64,000 nt of DNA from Babylonia areolata (GCF_041734735.1 NC_134883.1:32771264-32835263); one strand, 5' to 3'. Shown: positions 34,187 to 47,668, numbered from the stretch's first letter. Numbers and translations: made by a program. Notes: generated by a model not told the origin, from the sequence alone.

Positions 34187-34455
34187 CAATAGTCATTCGG
34201 ATGAGACGATAAACCGAGGTCCCGTGTGCAGCATGCACTTAACGCACGTAAAAGAACCCACGGCAACAAAAGGGTTGTTCCTGGCCAAATTCTGTAGAAA
34301 AATCCACTTCGATAGGAGAAACAAATAAAACTGCACGCAGGAAAAAATACAAAAAATGGGTGGCGCTGTAGTGTAGCGACGCGCTCTCCCTGGGGAGAGC
34401 AGCCCGAATTTCACACTGACAAATCTGTTGTGATAAAAAGAAATACAAATACAAA
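34187..34455 (+). mobile_element. Head-less SINE copy in the B-C intron
   Basis: It starts at TAGTCATTCGGATGAGACGA and keeps the whole body and 3' domain (GTAGCGACGCGCTCTCCCTG, GAGCAGCCCGAATTTCACAC, AAATACAAATACAAAT). The tRNA head is missing. It is antisense to the gene. Confidence 0.8.
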
Positions 34456-36807
34456 TAATGATAATGATGACGATGATAATGAGCACAGTAATAATGATGA
34501 TGATGATAATGAAGTGCAGTAATAATGATGATGATAATAATGAAGTACAGTAATAATAATGATAATAATAATAATGAAGTACAGTTAAAAAAATAAATGA
34601 TAATGATGATGATGATGGTGGTACGCTCTTTCCCGAGTACAGGTGCCCGGCAGTAACCCAACAAGCAATATATTAAATTAGAGGCAGAAATGATTAAGAA
34701 GTTGAACAGTACACGGCACATAATCAAACACTTAAAGCAAACACACTCACACATACACACATCCACCCACACCCACACAACAACCCGCGTGCGCGCACTC
34801 ACGTACACATGTATGCACAACCACATACCAACATCCAAAAATCTGTGGGAACAGATTTACACAGATGTGTATTGAGGCAAGATTTGAATTGAGATTGAGA
34901 ACTGAATGAGTAGAGATGTTTCGGTCTGACTTTGGAAGGGACGTTTATTCCAGAAGACAGGTCCAAAGTATGAAAAGGCCCGCTGTCCTTATCGTTTCTT
35001 TTTACGATGCGTGGTACAGTCGATACCGATTAGACACAAACCACTGCTTTGCCTTTTCTGCTTTTACCTCTTCCCGACAGTCTGAGAACATTGTCTGCCT
35101 GCTTGTCTGCCTGTCTATCCTTTTTTGTTGATGTTTTAAGGTGTTATTACCAGTTCTTGTCTAGCCTTGTTCTCATTTCTTGTTCACCTTCGTATTCCTA
35201 GCCAGATTTCTTGTCTGTATTTATGTCTCCATTTTCTGCTCTTGTGTCTTTTATTTCTGGCACGAAAAATAGAACCAAAGTGCTGTCTGATGCGTAACAA
35301 GAACCTCAATGTGATTTATTTTTAAAGATATGTAAAGAAAGGCGAGAGACAAACCTTCTTCTCGTTTGCATCGCTGAAGTCAATATGCGAGGGTTACAGG
35401 GTGAAATTGTGTAGGCCTCCGCATATCAACTGAACGAGAGGCATTGGCTGAATCACTTCCTTGAGGAGTCACGATGAGTAACTCAGTATATATTCAACAG
35501 TTCAGTATCACCTTATTTCCCAGTAATTTGCCAATCTCCTCTTCGCAACCCTTTCCTCGTCATCACTCTGAGAGACTTCTGAAGAAAGATTGTGGATTAA
35601 CAAGTGATATTTCCACACGCTGCAAGGTTGAGAACTTTCGTACTGTTATGTCGCAATAGCAGGTTTACTGCATACATCACGGTGTGTTGAGAGATGTCTA
35701 TACAGTACGATGTCCACGAAAAAATATCACAAATTCAGCATCAAGTTCTTTATCATATTTTTTTTAATTTCTGGAGCTGACCACATGAAGAGGAGGAAAG
35801 AGACAAGACAGGGAATGGGTCGGGAATATAAAAAAAAAGAATAATAACGAGGAGGAAATGGAGACATCAGGCCTGTCAATTACAGCGAGGAGAAACAAAA
35901 CCAATCCACTTCGTCCGCAATGTGGTGTTCTCATTTGATTCCCATGTTGCTGACACTGGCGTGTATTGTGTATGTATATGGTTATGCATATTTACACCTC
36001 TTGCTTTTATTTCTCATCAATCGTGCAGTCACATTCTCCACAGGGGACATCGGGTACATATATTTTACGCATCTGTTTTGCATTTCTCCATCGTCATGCA
36101 GTCGAATTTATTGCATAACGCACGTGTTTTGGGAGACAGCCTACGTATCTTTGTGACAGTCGTCTTCCTTGTTGGACATTTGAATGCAGGTCCTGGGAAT
36201 GGACATGGAGGAAACAGCGCCAGAATGGGGAGAAGAAAGAGAACGAGGAGGGGGGCGGGAGAAGAAAAGTTTGGCGCATAACCACCACATTGTGAGAAAA
36301 TCCCTTATGAATATATTGGGGATTCACCAACGGATGATAAAGCTCTGACGGCTAGAACATGAAACGCTTCACGAGGCAGGGCAATAATGGAAGATAGGGC
36401 AGGACTGCCGACCGCCCCCTCGTCTATGACTGCAATTACCATAAATAATAGCTGGCCACGCCGTGCAATAAATCGAGATGAAGGAGGGGACGGGGTTTTG
36501 CAACAGAGGACAGAGGCTGGGGGAGAATTTATGTGTCTCAGGAGGTTAGGGAAGCGGCAAACTTCCCCCCTATGAACGGTAACATTTCTGATGAACTCCA
36601 CTACGTGTCTTCTTTCTTTTCTCTCAGCGCACAGACCACGCATGTTTAATTCATCCTGGGATTGTTTTCTCTTCTGGTTCTTCTGGAAAAAGCCGTGTGC
36701 GGGGAAACGATAAAATTGGGGAATGACCAAAACTATAATATGTCCAAACTGGGGATACGTTGGATCGTGGAAGGTGGATTGTGAATGCAGTCTCTCAAAG
36801 GGTAGCT

Positions 36808-36950
36808 GTTAAAGTACTCTTTGCAATAAAAACAAGTCATTCTTTACATTATTCTCTTAACCGGTAGATGGTAAAGTACACATTCTTCTCTCAATCGGTA
36901 GACGTTAAAGTACTCTTTGCAATAAAAACAAGTCATTCTTTACATTATAA
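36808..36950. repeat. 98-base tandem duplication
   Basis: GTTAAAGTACTCTTTGCAAT and AAAAACAAGTCATTCTTTAC occur at 36808 and again at 36906 with no obvious mismatch over about 44 bases. The linking part also contains a third, shorter GGTAAAGTACACATTCTTCT version. The identity suggests a recent event. Confidence 0.9.
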
Positions 36951-37755
36951 AACGGGAGTGTCAATGTCCGTTCGACAGTGTAAATCGGAGGATGGTAACG
37001 TCACTCGAGACAGCATGAAACGGAGGTGTTGCTTTCAATCTGAACAGTACAATCAGGATTTTCCTCCCTTTCAGTCGGTATGTTGCCAATGGGGATGCGA
37101 GTAAATTAAGCAGCAGGCATGTGCGGTGACCATAGAATGCCACCCCCCACCCCCTCTTCCATGTCCATCTACCACACCCAGGGTCAGCTATAATCGCGTT
37201 CTGGTGTTAGAACAGCCATTAAACGTCCAGAACCTACCGTCACTCTCATGGCTGGTGGTGACAAAGAAAGAACTGCGCGCGCCAAGATCTGGCCGTATTG
37301 CTGGCCATTCCGCTGATAAGCACGGGTCCGTTTTAACGAGCACGCCTCATCAAAACGGCAGCACGCGCGCTGGCCCGCGCACAAGCCGATTAAGAGGAAG
37401 ATGAGAGGCAACCACTTTGGGTGCTGTGATCCCTTTAACGAGCATGCTGAATCCTTTTGAGGCTCGTGCTTGTCCTGTGCTTCAACAAGAGCGGTTTAAC
37501 GTGTTATATCGACACTGATATGCATGGCACCAAAGATGTTTCCCTATATGGTGGTTATCAAAGTTTACAGCCGCAAAGCGGATATCACAATGAACGTTCC
37601 CACATCCGTCGGTGGCAATTATGTCGAAAATGTCCATTTAAAAAGTAGACAGCATCTTCCACAGGAATATTATAAAGTTAAACAGATGCCGTGCAATGTC
37701 AATCGGGATATCAAAAAGAACAGACAGTCTGTAAAGACTATTCAACTAAGAAATA

Positions 37756-37880
37756 ATAATAATAATAATAATAATTCATAACTTTTTCTATGGCGCGATA
37801 TCTAGTACTAATGCTGCTCCAAGCGCCTTACATCATTGAGCCAGATATAAACATAACATAAAACATCACAACAGCTCAAT
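37756..37880 (+). repeat. (AAT)n with repeat debris
   Basis: AAT tract, then TCTATGGCGCGATATCTAGT and CCAAGCGCCTTACATCATTG. Its first part resembles 29300-29340. Confidence 0.5.
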
Positions 37881-39419
37881 CCAATGTGTTCACAGAATGA
37901 ATAAAAAAGCATTATCCACCAAACAATAAAAACATCAAGTAAATAATGCTTAGATTAAGAAGAAATACATTCCTTAAAAACACACATTTTTTAGACACAC
38001 ATACAAGAATTGTAGCAGAAAAATACCTTTTCCCCCACTCCCATCTCCCCGACTAATCTTCCCTTTCGGATGCCAAAGGAAAAATGAAACAAAATACCAA
38101 ATGGGATGGAAAACAGAAAACAGGGGTAGAATAGCAACAGATCAAGTGTGAAGACAATATTACAGGCACTGAATCTCGGCGAAACGTGGAAAAAATCTGG
38201 CTAGCTGGGATTGATGAAAACAGAATGGATATGACAGAGAGCTTTGCTTTCGTCCACTAGCATAAAGCGGACTCGGCGTTCGTTGCTGCTAAGGAAGTAT
38301 GCAGACTGGGTGTGGCCACATTATAATTTTAAACATCGACAACTTAGTGTCCAGCAGCTTTTAAGCTATTGCCGAGAAACCTCTATTTTAAGGAGCAAAA
38401 TTCTTCCCCCATTGTTGTGTGTATAATCACGTTTGTCTAAAGAATGACGAAACGTACGGAGAGCATGGTTTAACGACCGAAATAATTTTATTTCTTTTAA
38501 GTGCTGTGGTCGTGTTGTGGTCTTGGGTGCCTGCCCAGGTGTGAGGTCATTCTGGCTGTAAACGGAGTGCTGGATGTCTGTTGAGGGGCGATGACCTGGC
38601 CGTGCATGTGGCGTTCCGAGGGGAAAGTCCTGGAAGACTTGGTCTCGTGAAGACCTTACAGGTCAGTAGAGGGGGAAGGTGCGGGCACCACTCTCGTCCA
38701 CAGTGTCATTTTGTCAAACAGTATATTATGTCCACTGCACAAGTGCCAAAACTCGTTTCTTTTAGGGGTGAAAAAGCCAACAAACAGCAAAACAATTAAA
38801 AAAATCAAGCGAACTTTAACTTACGGTTTCTTCAACAGCCGACGCAATTCAATTTTTCTAACTCAAACTCAGGATCCAAAATAGCAAATTCTTTTTTTAC
38901 GCTTTTCACATCAGATACCATCAGTTCTATTAATACTTCGTACTGAATTATGGTTTATCCAACGCATCTATAGCACTGTTGTGGGTTCTTGTTTTGCAGA
39001 ACTTCCTTGTTTATTTTTTTTCTTTCCAGGGTACTGGATGCAAATTGATTTTTCCGTTTGTATTATTTACTGGAGCGATACATTACCGGTTCTGCTCCAC
39101 GATAACAGTAATGGTTTGATGCACAGGAGATCGCTTGATGAAAGACCATCACCGTCCAACCATGCAACGTCAGAGAAACCCGGCTGCTAGTTCCGCCGAA
39201 CCTCAAAGCAGGATTGATCCCCCATATACCCCAACCCCTGATCCTATGTGTCTATTGAAGGGACGAGGGACAGGGAGGGAATGGGCATCAATACCATGTA
39301 ATTGTCTTCTGCATGCTGTAGGTCGTCTGAAGGGCAGTTAATTCGGAGGTTGTTTGGGGTTTTTTCGTTTCACTGATGGAATGTTTCGTAGAGGATAAAT
39401 GATTTTAGACATAAATGGA

Positions 39420-39483
39420 AAACACCACACACACACACACACACAGAATACGTCTAATATCACTCAAAGTGAAAAGACGTTTA

Positions 39484-39561
<78 letters not shown>

Positions 39562-39634
39562 GTCTAATATCACTCAAAGTGAAAAGACGTTTACTTAAAG
39601 AAAAAAAACACACACACACACACGCGCACGCACG

Positions 39635-39690
<56 letters not shown>
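39420..39690. repeat. CA/GA complex with duplicated 33-base flank
   Basis: TACGTCTAATATCACTCAAA and GTGAAAAGACGTTTA occur at 39449 and 39558, each next to a CA or GA array; microsatellite-linked tandem duplication. Confidence 0.9.
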
Positions 39691-39691
<1 letters not shown>

Positions 39692-41164
39692 ACATCATTC
39701 CACGAAAACAAGTGCGTGCGAATCCTCACCAGGGATAGCAAAGAGTACGAACGAGGGAGTAAGGTAAAAGGAGAGAAAGGGGAGAGAGGAATACAAATGA
39801 AATAACTGAGCATAGCCCTGCACCACATATTCCAGACCTCCCTCCAAGGAACGGGCAGAAGAAAACGCAGTCCGGGGAACTAGAAAACGCTGAAAAAGCT
39901 TTTGGCCACCAAAAGAGATTAGGATGCCAGCAGTTGTTCAATTCTCAGAAATTAGCCGGCTTCGTAAAAATCAATCTCCATTCCATTTGCAGTGGAGAAT
40001 GAGCGACTGTGACGTTAGGAGGTCGACACGAAAAGGGCATGCAATGTGTGTGCTCAGAGGAAGCACTGTATTCTCGGTGGGTGCCTCTGCTGTCTGATGC
40101 CACTGACATAGACAAGCCAGCTTGTCTAGCACACTTCCAGAACCCACTTTCCACCTTCTTTCCCATTATAACCTGGATGAGAGGCAGGCCATACAGGTTA
40201 TCCCCTTCAAACAGGGTGGGTTTTTTTTCCGACTCCTCCCTGCCCCGCCCCATTCTGGTCCGTCGTCTAGATTTTGGAATCCATTTCTTTTATGGATCAG
40301 TTTAAGTGTGGTTTTCTCGCCAGGTGGTACCAGTCCATGTTGGTGAACTTCCGCTGAACTCGTCCCGTGATCGTTTTCGCCGGAACCTTGTCATAGTGAC
40401 TCCTCTTGATCCACGTGTTACCACCACGGGGGGTTAATTGTCGGGTAATCGAACACGCATAAGTGCAGATAAATTTGATTTTATGGCGCGAGATGGATGG
40501 ATTTGCGTCGGACGTTTCAATTTTTCTGGTACCCCGCCTTGCTTTACACGATTTATTGTGGCCCCATAAAAGACAAAACTATGTGCAACAGGAAAACCTC
40601 CGTCCCAACCTGCTTTTTTTTAATCTCATGGGAGGAGAATGTCATGGTGACACAAGTTATAAGCATGTAGCACCGGCTACTTTGTTTAAAAAAAAAAAAA
40701 AAAAAAAAAAGTCAGTTTACTTTTTACCTTTTTATTTTCATCTTGTCACATCCATTTCATTATGGTAATCTGGAATTTCATCGGGTAAAAACTCTGAAAA
40801 ATATCTATTCACAATTTGGTCCAGGAGATCCAGCGAAACATTGTTGGGAGACAGTATTACCCCATCTTCCTTGGAATGGCCGCAGCGACAGAAGCAAGGG
40901 ATGTTAAACAGAGTGTATGTGTGCCACAGTGTAGCAGTGTCAGGAATACGCTACGAATCAGTGATGAGTCTGCGCTGGAGTTGGGATCTGGCGAGGAAAA
41001 GCGTGTGTCACCAACTGTACTTGGGGCATGGGTAAAGTACGATAGTCGATTCGTGACAGCAAAGAAAAGCAGAAATAAGAGTCTATTCATACACTGGTTA
41101 AGAAACGGTTGTGCTTGGTCGGCCCTCCCGGCCTTGAACATCGACCGCCCTCCCTTTCTGGTCC

Positions 41165-41800
41165 ACATTCATTCCATCTCATAATATTCAGCGAATTCAA
41201 AACCTTCAAACAATGCTGCACCTCCCACGTACTGATCACATTCTCCCCCACCTCCATACTCTGCACTGGTTTCCCAATGAGGCCAGAATTAAATACAAAG
41301 TTGCGTGTGTGTCTGTTACTCTGCTTTCCACTCCACAGGACCTACTTATCTTTCTTATATCAGTGCTTACATTTCCTCATGAAACCTACGCTCTTCGTCT
41401 GACTGTTACTTTCTGAAACATTATCGTGTCAATACAAGAACCTATGGTGAAACTTCTTTCTCTTTGCTTCTCCTCATATCTGGAACAACCTCCCTCATCA
41501 TATCCGTGCATCTGATTCCATCTCTGCCATTCGCTCTTCACTAAAAACTCATCTTTTAAAACCTATCCACGAGTACTCTCGGTTTCTTTCTTCTCCAGCA
41601 CCTCCCCATGCCTGTCAGCTCACTTTGTATGCATGACCAATGAGAGAAGGAGAGGAGGATGGAGAGAGCGGTCATGGATGATTCCTCTAATCATTTTTCT
41701 TTCTTTCATGTAAAGCGCCACGAGCTCTTGGAGAGAAATGGCGCTATACAAATGTACATTATTACTATTATTATCAGTATTAGTAGTAGTAGTAGTAGTG
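41165..41800 (+). mobile_element. LINE 3' end, CR1/L2-like
   Basis: A broken frame reads HTLHWFPNEARIKYK, the standard LH.LPV..RI.YK motif after the reverse transcriptase thumb in CR1/L2-like elements. Further on, in other frames, come PHIWNNLPHHIR-like and STKNSSF-like pieces. The 3' tail AAAGCGCCACGAGCTCTTGG and GCGCTATACAAATGTACATT runs into an (ATT)/(GTA)n terminator. It is 5' truncated with at least two frame shifts, and antisense to the host gene. Confidence 0.75.
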
Positions 41801-41925
41801 GTGGTAGTAGTAACTCACGCCAGAAAATGGGTGATCATTGGAAAGTAGCAAGAAAGGGGCAACAGAGATGTAGAGAATATTTTGGGGAAGATGGAACAAC
41901 TTATATTCAATTTTAATGTCAGCAA

Positions 41926-42290
41926 GCGACGGGCGCAAGTGGTTAAAGCGTTGGACTTTCAATCTGAGAGTCCCTGTTGCGAAACTCCGTTACGGCGCCT
42001 GGTGGGTAAAGGGTGGAGATTTTTTCCGACCTCCCAGGTCATCATTATTTCATATGCAAACCTGCTTATGCCTGAACCTCCTTCGTGTGTATGCGCAAGC
42101 AGATCAAATGCGCACGTTAAAGATCCTGTTATTCGGTGGGGCATGGAAACAAGAACATACCCAGCATGCACACCCCTGAAAATGGAGTATGGCTGCCTAC
42201 ATGACGGGGTAATAACGGTCACTCACGTAAAAGCCCACTCGTGTACATACGAGTGAACGTGGGAGTTGCAGCCCACGAACGAAAAAGAAT
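41926..42290 (+). mobile_element. Second-family SINE, near full length
   Basis: The tRNA-like head is GGGCGCAAGTGGTTAAAGCG TTGG with a decayed box B. Then follow GGTGGGTAAAGGGTGGAGAT, TGCGCACGTTAAAGATCCTG, CAGCATGCACACCCCTGAAA and a tail CGTGGGAGTTGCAGCCCACG with AACGAAAAAGAA. It is the same family as 2662-2935. Confidence 0.8.
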
Positions 42291-42366
42291 GTCAGCAAGT
42301 GACTGACGGGGTGGGAAAGGGTCGTTACAATTTCTGATAAAAAGAAATCCGAGTAAATAAGTGGGG

Positions 42367-42406
<40 letters not shown>

Positions 42407-43324
42407 GGTGGGGGGGGATTTGGGGGGAACTCGGCACAGGACGAGACAAGGACACAGCTGCCAGTTTCTGGAGACTGAAATCAATAAATCTGATGGAAAC
42501 ATGCTTTTAAATTCTATTCAACCAGAAATCACCACTGTTGGGAAATGCAGTGTCAGACACGAATAAGTACCAACCAGTGTGGGGGGGTAGGGGAAGGGGG
42601 GGGGGTAGGGGAAGGGGGGAGAAGGGGATAGGCAGTACCTATCCAGGGATACATAACCAGGGATGTGAAGGCATTGAGGTGGCCATGCCGCGACAACTGT
42701 CATTTCCCGAGACAAGGACAGGGCGGTATTGTGGCCATCTTCCGATAAGCATCAGCGGGTCGTTTTATTTATTTACTTTTTAGAAGCGCATCATGCGAAT
42801 CAGCCAGCGACTTGCAGGCGAAAGTGTTAATCGATGTCTTTGGTGGTGGTGATGTTCATACTCGTTCTGAAGGGATGTCACATAATGTGGTCGGTGTGTG
42901 CGATCAATGCAATACTTGATGGTTACGATCGATAATGTTCATAAGTGCTACACTTTGTTTTACACGGAGCATCCAAGGGTAAAGCAGACTATTGTCCTGT
43001 TGGATAGTGTTGCGTTAGTTGTGTTGTGGGAATGAACTGATAACAATTATACTGGACTGTTGGGCAGAGTATTGTACAGAAGGGTTGGGTGGGATAGTGG
43101 AATACACTGGTTTACAGCAGAACATAGCATATACATATTCAAAGGGGAGGAAAAGATAGGGGTGGGATTCTGACAGCGGGGGAGCACTTGAGTGGGAGGT
43201 TGTTAAACATCCATGAGAGTATTGCGGGAGAAGGGGAGAAGAGTTTAATTTTCACCGAAGGAAGTTCAGTTTAAAGATACGAAGGATGGTGGTGCGATGC
43301 GGTCATTGTGACAGTGATTCGGGT

Positions 43325-43459
43325 TGTTAGCCATACTGCATTACACACACACACACACACACACACTCCGCTCCCTCCCACTTACGGGTGGTTAGCCCAT
43401 ACTGCAACACACACACACACACACACACACCCCAACCACTCCCTCCTCCCCAAACTCAC
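43325..43459. repeat. Tandem duplication next to the exon B donor
   Basis: GTTAGCCATACTGCATTACA(CA)n CTCCGCTCCCTCCCACTTAC is followed by GTTAGCCCATACTGCAACA(CA)n CCCAACCACTCCCTCCTCCC and the donor. On the minus strand the downstream copy offers a GTAAGT at 43385-43380, in the position equivalent to the true GTGAGT, about 75 bases further into the intron. Confidence 0.8.
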
Positions 43460-43833
43460 CGTCCACTCCACAATGAGATAGTGCTTCTTGTGTGTCAGGG
43501 TGACCACGTTCTTGGGGTTGCGGTCCGGGCGGTCGGGTGGCGTGGTGCAGCTCTCCCGGGTGGGCAGGCTGGGCTGACCCAGACCCAGCTCGTTCTGGGC
43601 CAGGAGGCGGAAGGTGTAGGTCCCCCAGGGCGGCAGGTCCACAAAGTAGTGCAGCTTCTCCCCGGGGATGTGCTCGAAGTAGTCGTACCAGACGTCCGGG
43701 GTGTCGGAAGTGTTGAACTGCAGCAGGTACTTGAGGATCTTGGCCCCGTGGTCCGGCCCCGCCTCCCACACCAGCTCCGCGCGGTTCCCGTGCACGCTGC
43801 GGATCGTCAGGTTCCTTGGGGGCCCAGGCCGGC
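43460..43833 (-). CDS. Nrg: Exon B: FN3-1 and first strand of FN3-2
   Basis: The exon has 374 bases and encodes 124 residues after a Ser codon shared with exon A (phase 1 in, phase 0 out). FN3-1 covers about residues 1-98: the Pro-rich start RPGPPRNLTI, the core Trp in ELVWEAG, the PWGTYTFRLLAQNELG strand F/G motif, then the inter-domain linker CTTPPDRPDRNPKNVV. It ends in VEWT, the first strand of FN3-2. Sequons NLT (8) and NTS (40) suggest N-glycosylation. FNTS, the CTT-P-D linker and NP-NVV are shared with remembered Drosophila Neuroglian, and this separates it from contactins. The acceptor is CATGCAG and the donor ACG|GTGAGT, 25 bases before a (TG)n run. The donor-side sequence is repeated in the intron. 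Confidence 0.95.
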
Positions 43834-45852
43834 CTGCATGTCAACAGTTTGTTTTATGATGGTGAACTGATTATGTAACAACTCCTTTAATTGTTCAACA
43901 GTGCACACTGTGATAATGCAAACAAAGACAAAGGTGCTTATACTGTGCTCACACATTGCATTTCAATTTCAACAGGACGGCTGATGAACAATATTATCAT
44001 TGGTTTCAATTAACTTATTGAATAGCAGTAAGTGAAGAAATAAAACAAATACACAAATAAGTAAAATAATGCTACTCTCAATATCATTTTTTTGTTGTTG
44101 TTGTTGTTGTCACCAGAGGTATCGGCCTGATGAAAGAGAAGCACGAAAGGGGGGGGGGGAAGAAGAAAGAACAACTGCTTTTTTCACGTCGAATCATCTT
44201 AAAAAGAAATAAACCAGGAAGAAAGAAAGCAGATCTGAAAAGGAAGAGTTGGAATATTATACTGCAGTACCTAATACAGTACAGTGGGCTAAGTCAGAGT
44301 AGCCCAGAACAGGTCAGAGTATAAAGTGGTCTCAGAATCGGTCGGGTTTGGTCAGGTTAAGGCTGGGTAGAGTAGGATAGGTGTCACATACCCACGAATG
44401 CTCAGGAATATATAGTGCGTGTAATTGTTCATCTCTTGACTCCCTCGGACACCGTTGGATGAGACTAAACTGGCGAACTGGGGCCACAATTTGATTCCAT
44501 TTATTATTTCTTTTAATTCTGAAACCCAAATTAGATTAATGAATGTCAATATTGAAACAATTTTCAGTATGTTCAGCACCAGAGTATATAAGTTTCCACA
44601 TGTTCAGATAACACTGCGTAGAACTACCGACTGGAATTGTAATTATGTTGAAACAGACAGTAGTGTAATGTAGAGTAGGCTACTGCTCACCGCCTATCCC
44701 ACCCTGACCTATCCTACTGACCCGGCCTTATCGACTTATACCGACACCAACCGAGGGACATTCCGCCAGTGCGCCACCTAATCCATAATGTTATTATACG
44801 CAGTTATATTCTACGACACGCAACTCTATTCTTGCAAGAACATTACAGTACTCTACATCCCTCCCTTCCCATCCCATAGTGCAAAGAGCCAATTACACGC
44901 ACGTTCCCACGTCCCTTGGGGGAAAAGTGCTCCCTAGTACCACCTTGCGACTGAAACACGTTTTCCTGGCCTAGTTGACGACAGCAAACAGCCACTGCTG
45001 TACGGCTTTGACGTCCGTTCCTGGTCTTGTCGATCAGAAACAAGCCCAGGAGGAGGAAATCCTCCCCCAAACGGTGGTCTTCCTCCACTCACCTGGCTGT
45101 CTTGTGCGAGCTGAGCCACTGATTACATCCCCTCCACTGACAACAGCCCCCCCCCCCCTCTCCCCGGTAGGAATTGTTGCTTCTGTTATATGAATCCCGT
45201 CAGCAATGTCACTACCCTTTCTCACGCATACACTTACCTCTCCCCCCTACCGCTGGTCATGAAATCCTGGACGCGTGAAGAGACGCTGCTTGTGCACCAC
45301 GCAATTAAACCCGATTGGTTTTCAATGACTAAATCGAGTTGAACAATTGGACATTCTCCTGGTACGTTAAGCCCGTGACCAGAATACGAAGATGGGGAAT
45401 CGTTTACAATACCGCCCCTGTCACTTTGATTTTATCGCATTACTTTTTGTCGTGGGGGACACACAGCCGTAGACACTGATCCTCCCACGTACAAAAACAT
45501 ACACACAAAAGTGTACCATTCAGTACCCACAAACAAAACCCCTACCAATGAACAAAACATACCATCTAGGAAGAAAAAAAAATCCTGCTTTTCTCGAGAT
45601 TTAAATTTGTTCCAAAAAGGGTGCCGTTACCACTTAGTGCCCACAAATATACACAATGAATGACACAGCAACATATCAACGCACTTCAACACCGATACCT
45701 CCTTACAAAGCCCTTACCAATATTACCCAATGAATAACAAGATCATCATTTAATAAACAGTACAGAGAAAGGATTCTTTCGAGGCTGTAACCCAAATCAC
45801 ATCATGAACGATACACAGCGACAGAGCAACCCTTGGTCTTTACCAGCATTGA

Positions 45853-46035
45853 TGATATAGATAACTATATTGCGCCTATCCTCGGTCGGAGACCAAACTC
45901 TAAGCGCTTTACAAACACGGGGTCATTTGCCAATTGACCAATGACCACCAACCCACTGCGCCACCACCAGGAGGCAGCACAGCCCCCAGGACCACGTGCT
46001 GGTGGTGCCAGAGCACGAGGGAACAGGTGAGTCAC
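45853..46035 (+). repeat. Second copy of the unclassified interspersed repeat
   Basis: GCGCCTATCCTCGGTCGGAG, ACCAAACTCTAAGCGCTTTA and CAAACACGGGGTCATTTGCC match 28056-28130. The remainder diverges. Confidence 0.65.
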
Positions 46036-46306
46036 AGGTGATGCATCACCCTCCATCACCATCCACCCCCTCTTCCTTTAAGTGACAGTCAGCCCTCTCC
46101 AGGGTCCGCCACTCTGCCATAAGCCGTGTTCCACTTCCCTGCTGCCGGTGCACGGTGCTATGAGTGCCCCCCTTCCCCTCCCCTGTCAGATTTATCTCCC
46201 GGGACAATCACTTCAATCGGACTTCCTGTCACAAAAAGTCTGAATACGACAAAGTCTGAATAAGTCAAGACTACATCAAACGCACTTACTGTCGTATTTG
46301 GGCTGG

Positions 46307-46343
<37 letters not shown>

Positions 46344-47142
46344 TGTCTGTCTGTCTGTCTGTCTCTGTGTCAATGTGCGTGCGCACGTGCGTGTGTGTAT
46401 GCTCATAAGTGTTGGGATGAAACAAGAGGGGGTGTGAAACGTGATTGTGTCCCACGTTACATTTTATTGCACATTTTCTTACAAGTTTTACCAGTCAAAC
46501 TAAAAACGAGTAACATAATCTTTCACCATCGAAAACGTTAACAACCGTAAAACAGCGCACAAAGAAAAGGTATTAAAATTAAATTGAACGGACAGAACTG
46601 CCCTGTCTTATTAAAGCTGAACATCTGTCTGAAAATTGATATTGTTTTGGGTCACAACCTTCGAACATACGGCCTTGGCAGTTTGATCGAGATTTTGACA
46701 GTCCTCAACCTTCCTCCCTTAGAACCCTTGTTGCCCTCTACATTGATTTCACCAGCGACCACACCATGAAAACGATGGGATTTTCCCGATAATCCCCTCC
46801 TTTCTTCCTTCTTATTCCAAGAATTCAAATTATTCCAAGGGTTGTTCTGGAACTGCAAGACTCACCATTAATAAGTAAATGTACACTGTGGCATCCACCT
46901 TGAATCAGAATACATTACTCTCATGTGCAAACGCACGTGCGAGTTTCTCTTTTGATAGTTATTCCGAGTTGTTAACAGTTAACTGAAAACAACGGGATCG
47001 TTCAGAATGTCCGTTACCTCAGTTCATCCAGAATGGAGATGTTACTGTATGTCTCGGTCACGGTCATCCCGAATATACACCCTTTTGGAGAGACCGCATT
47101 ATCTGGTACATATGGACTACATATAAAGGAGAAAAAAGGAAA

Positions 47143-47178
<36 letters not shown>

Positions 47179-47519
47179 CACACACACACACACAAGAAAA
47201 AAAAACTTACTCTCTGGACAGCCAGACACGCCCACAACATTTATACCATGGGTGAAAATAGAAGTGGTGGGATTCACAAACTTGCCATCTGTATGTCACC
47301 GGCCCATTTTCAGCATGGTGAGAAAAACGTGGGAACCGCCAAAACAAGATGTCTGGCTGATGATGCCGACTTAACCAGCTCTGCTCTGCTCTGCCCTGCC
47401 CTGTGGTCTGTCGGCACCACCACAGCACTGATAGATAGCGAGGCACGTTCACGTCCGCCCTGACTCCCTGCCCCCTCTGCCCCTCCCCCAACTCCTCCCG
47501 CCTGGCCTTTCCTTCCTGC

Positions 47520-47622
47520 CCCAGCTTGTTCAGGATTATGTGGCCTTCACATTCCATCCCCCATGCCCATCGTTTACTCGTGTAGTCATTGATCCATCCA
47601 CTCCAGAGCGACGCGCACGCGC

Positions 47623-47668
<46 letters not shown>

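Larger units (their letters stand above)
34039..43459 (-). other. Intron between exons B and C
   Basis: 9.4 kb without a recognised exon. 34620-36780 is unassigned. A direct duplication lies at 36808-36950 and a GC-rich patch at 37265-37400. An (AAT)n run with repeat debris lies at 37756-37880. 37880-39400 is unassigned. A compound CA/GA complex lies at 39420-39690. 39700-41160 is unassigned apart from a poly-A run at 40689-40710. The LINE 3' end follows (41165-41800), then a SINE (41926-42290), (TG)n at 42370-42403, poly-G at 42580-42620, and 42640-43320 unassigned. Confidence 0.5.

Noticed and set aside
40816-41184. 122-codon plus-strand frame left of the LINE
   Set aside because: No recognisable domain. 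It runs into the LINE 3' end in a different frame and is most simply a chance frame.
43392-43844. 150-codon frame overlapping exon B and a 160-codon frame on the opposite strand
   Set aside because: Shadows of exon B. The FN3 signature, splice phases and neighbouring exons fix the other frame as coding.
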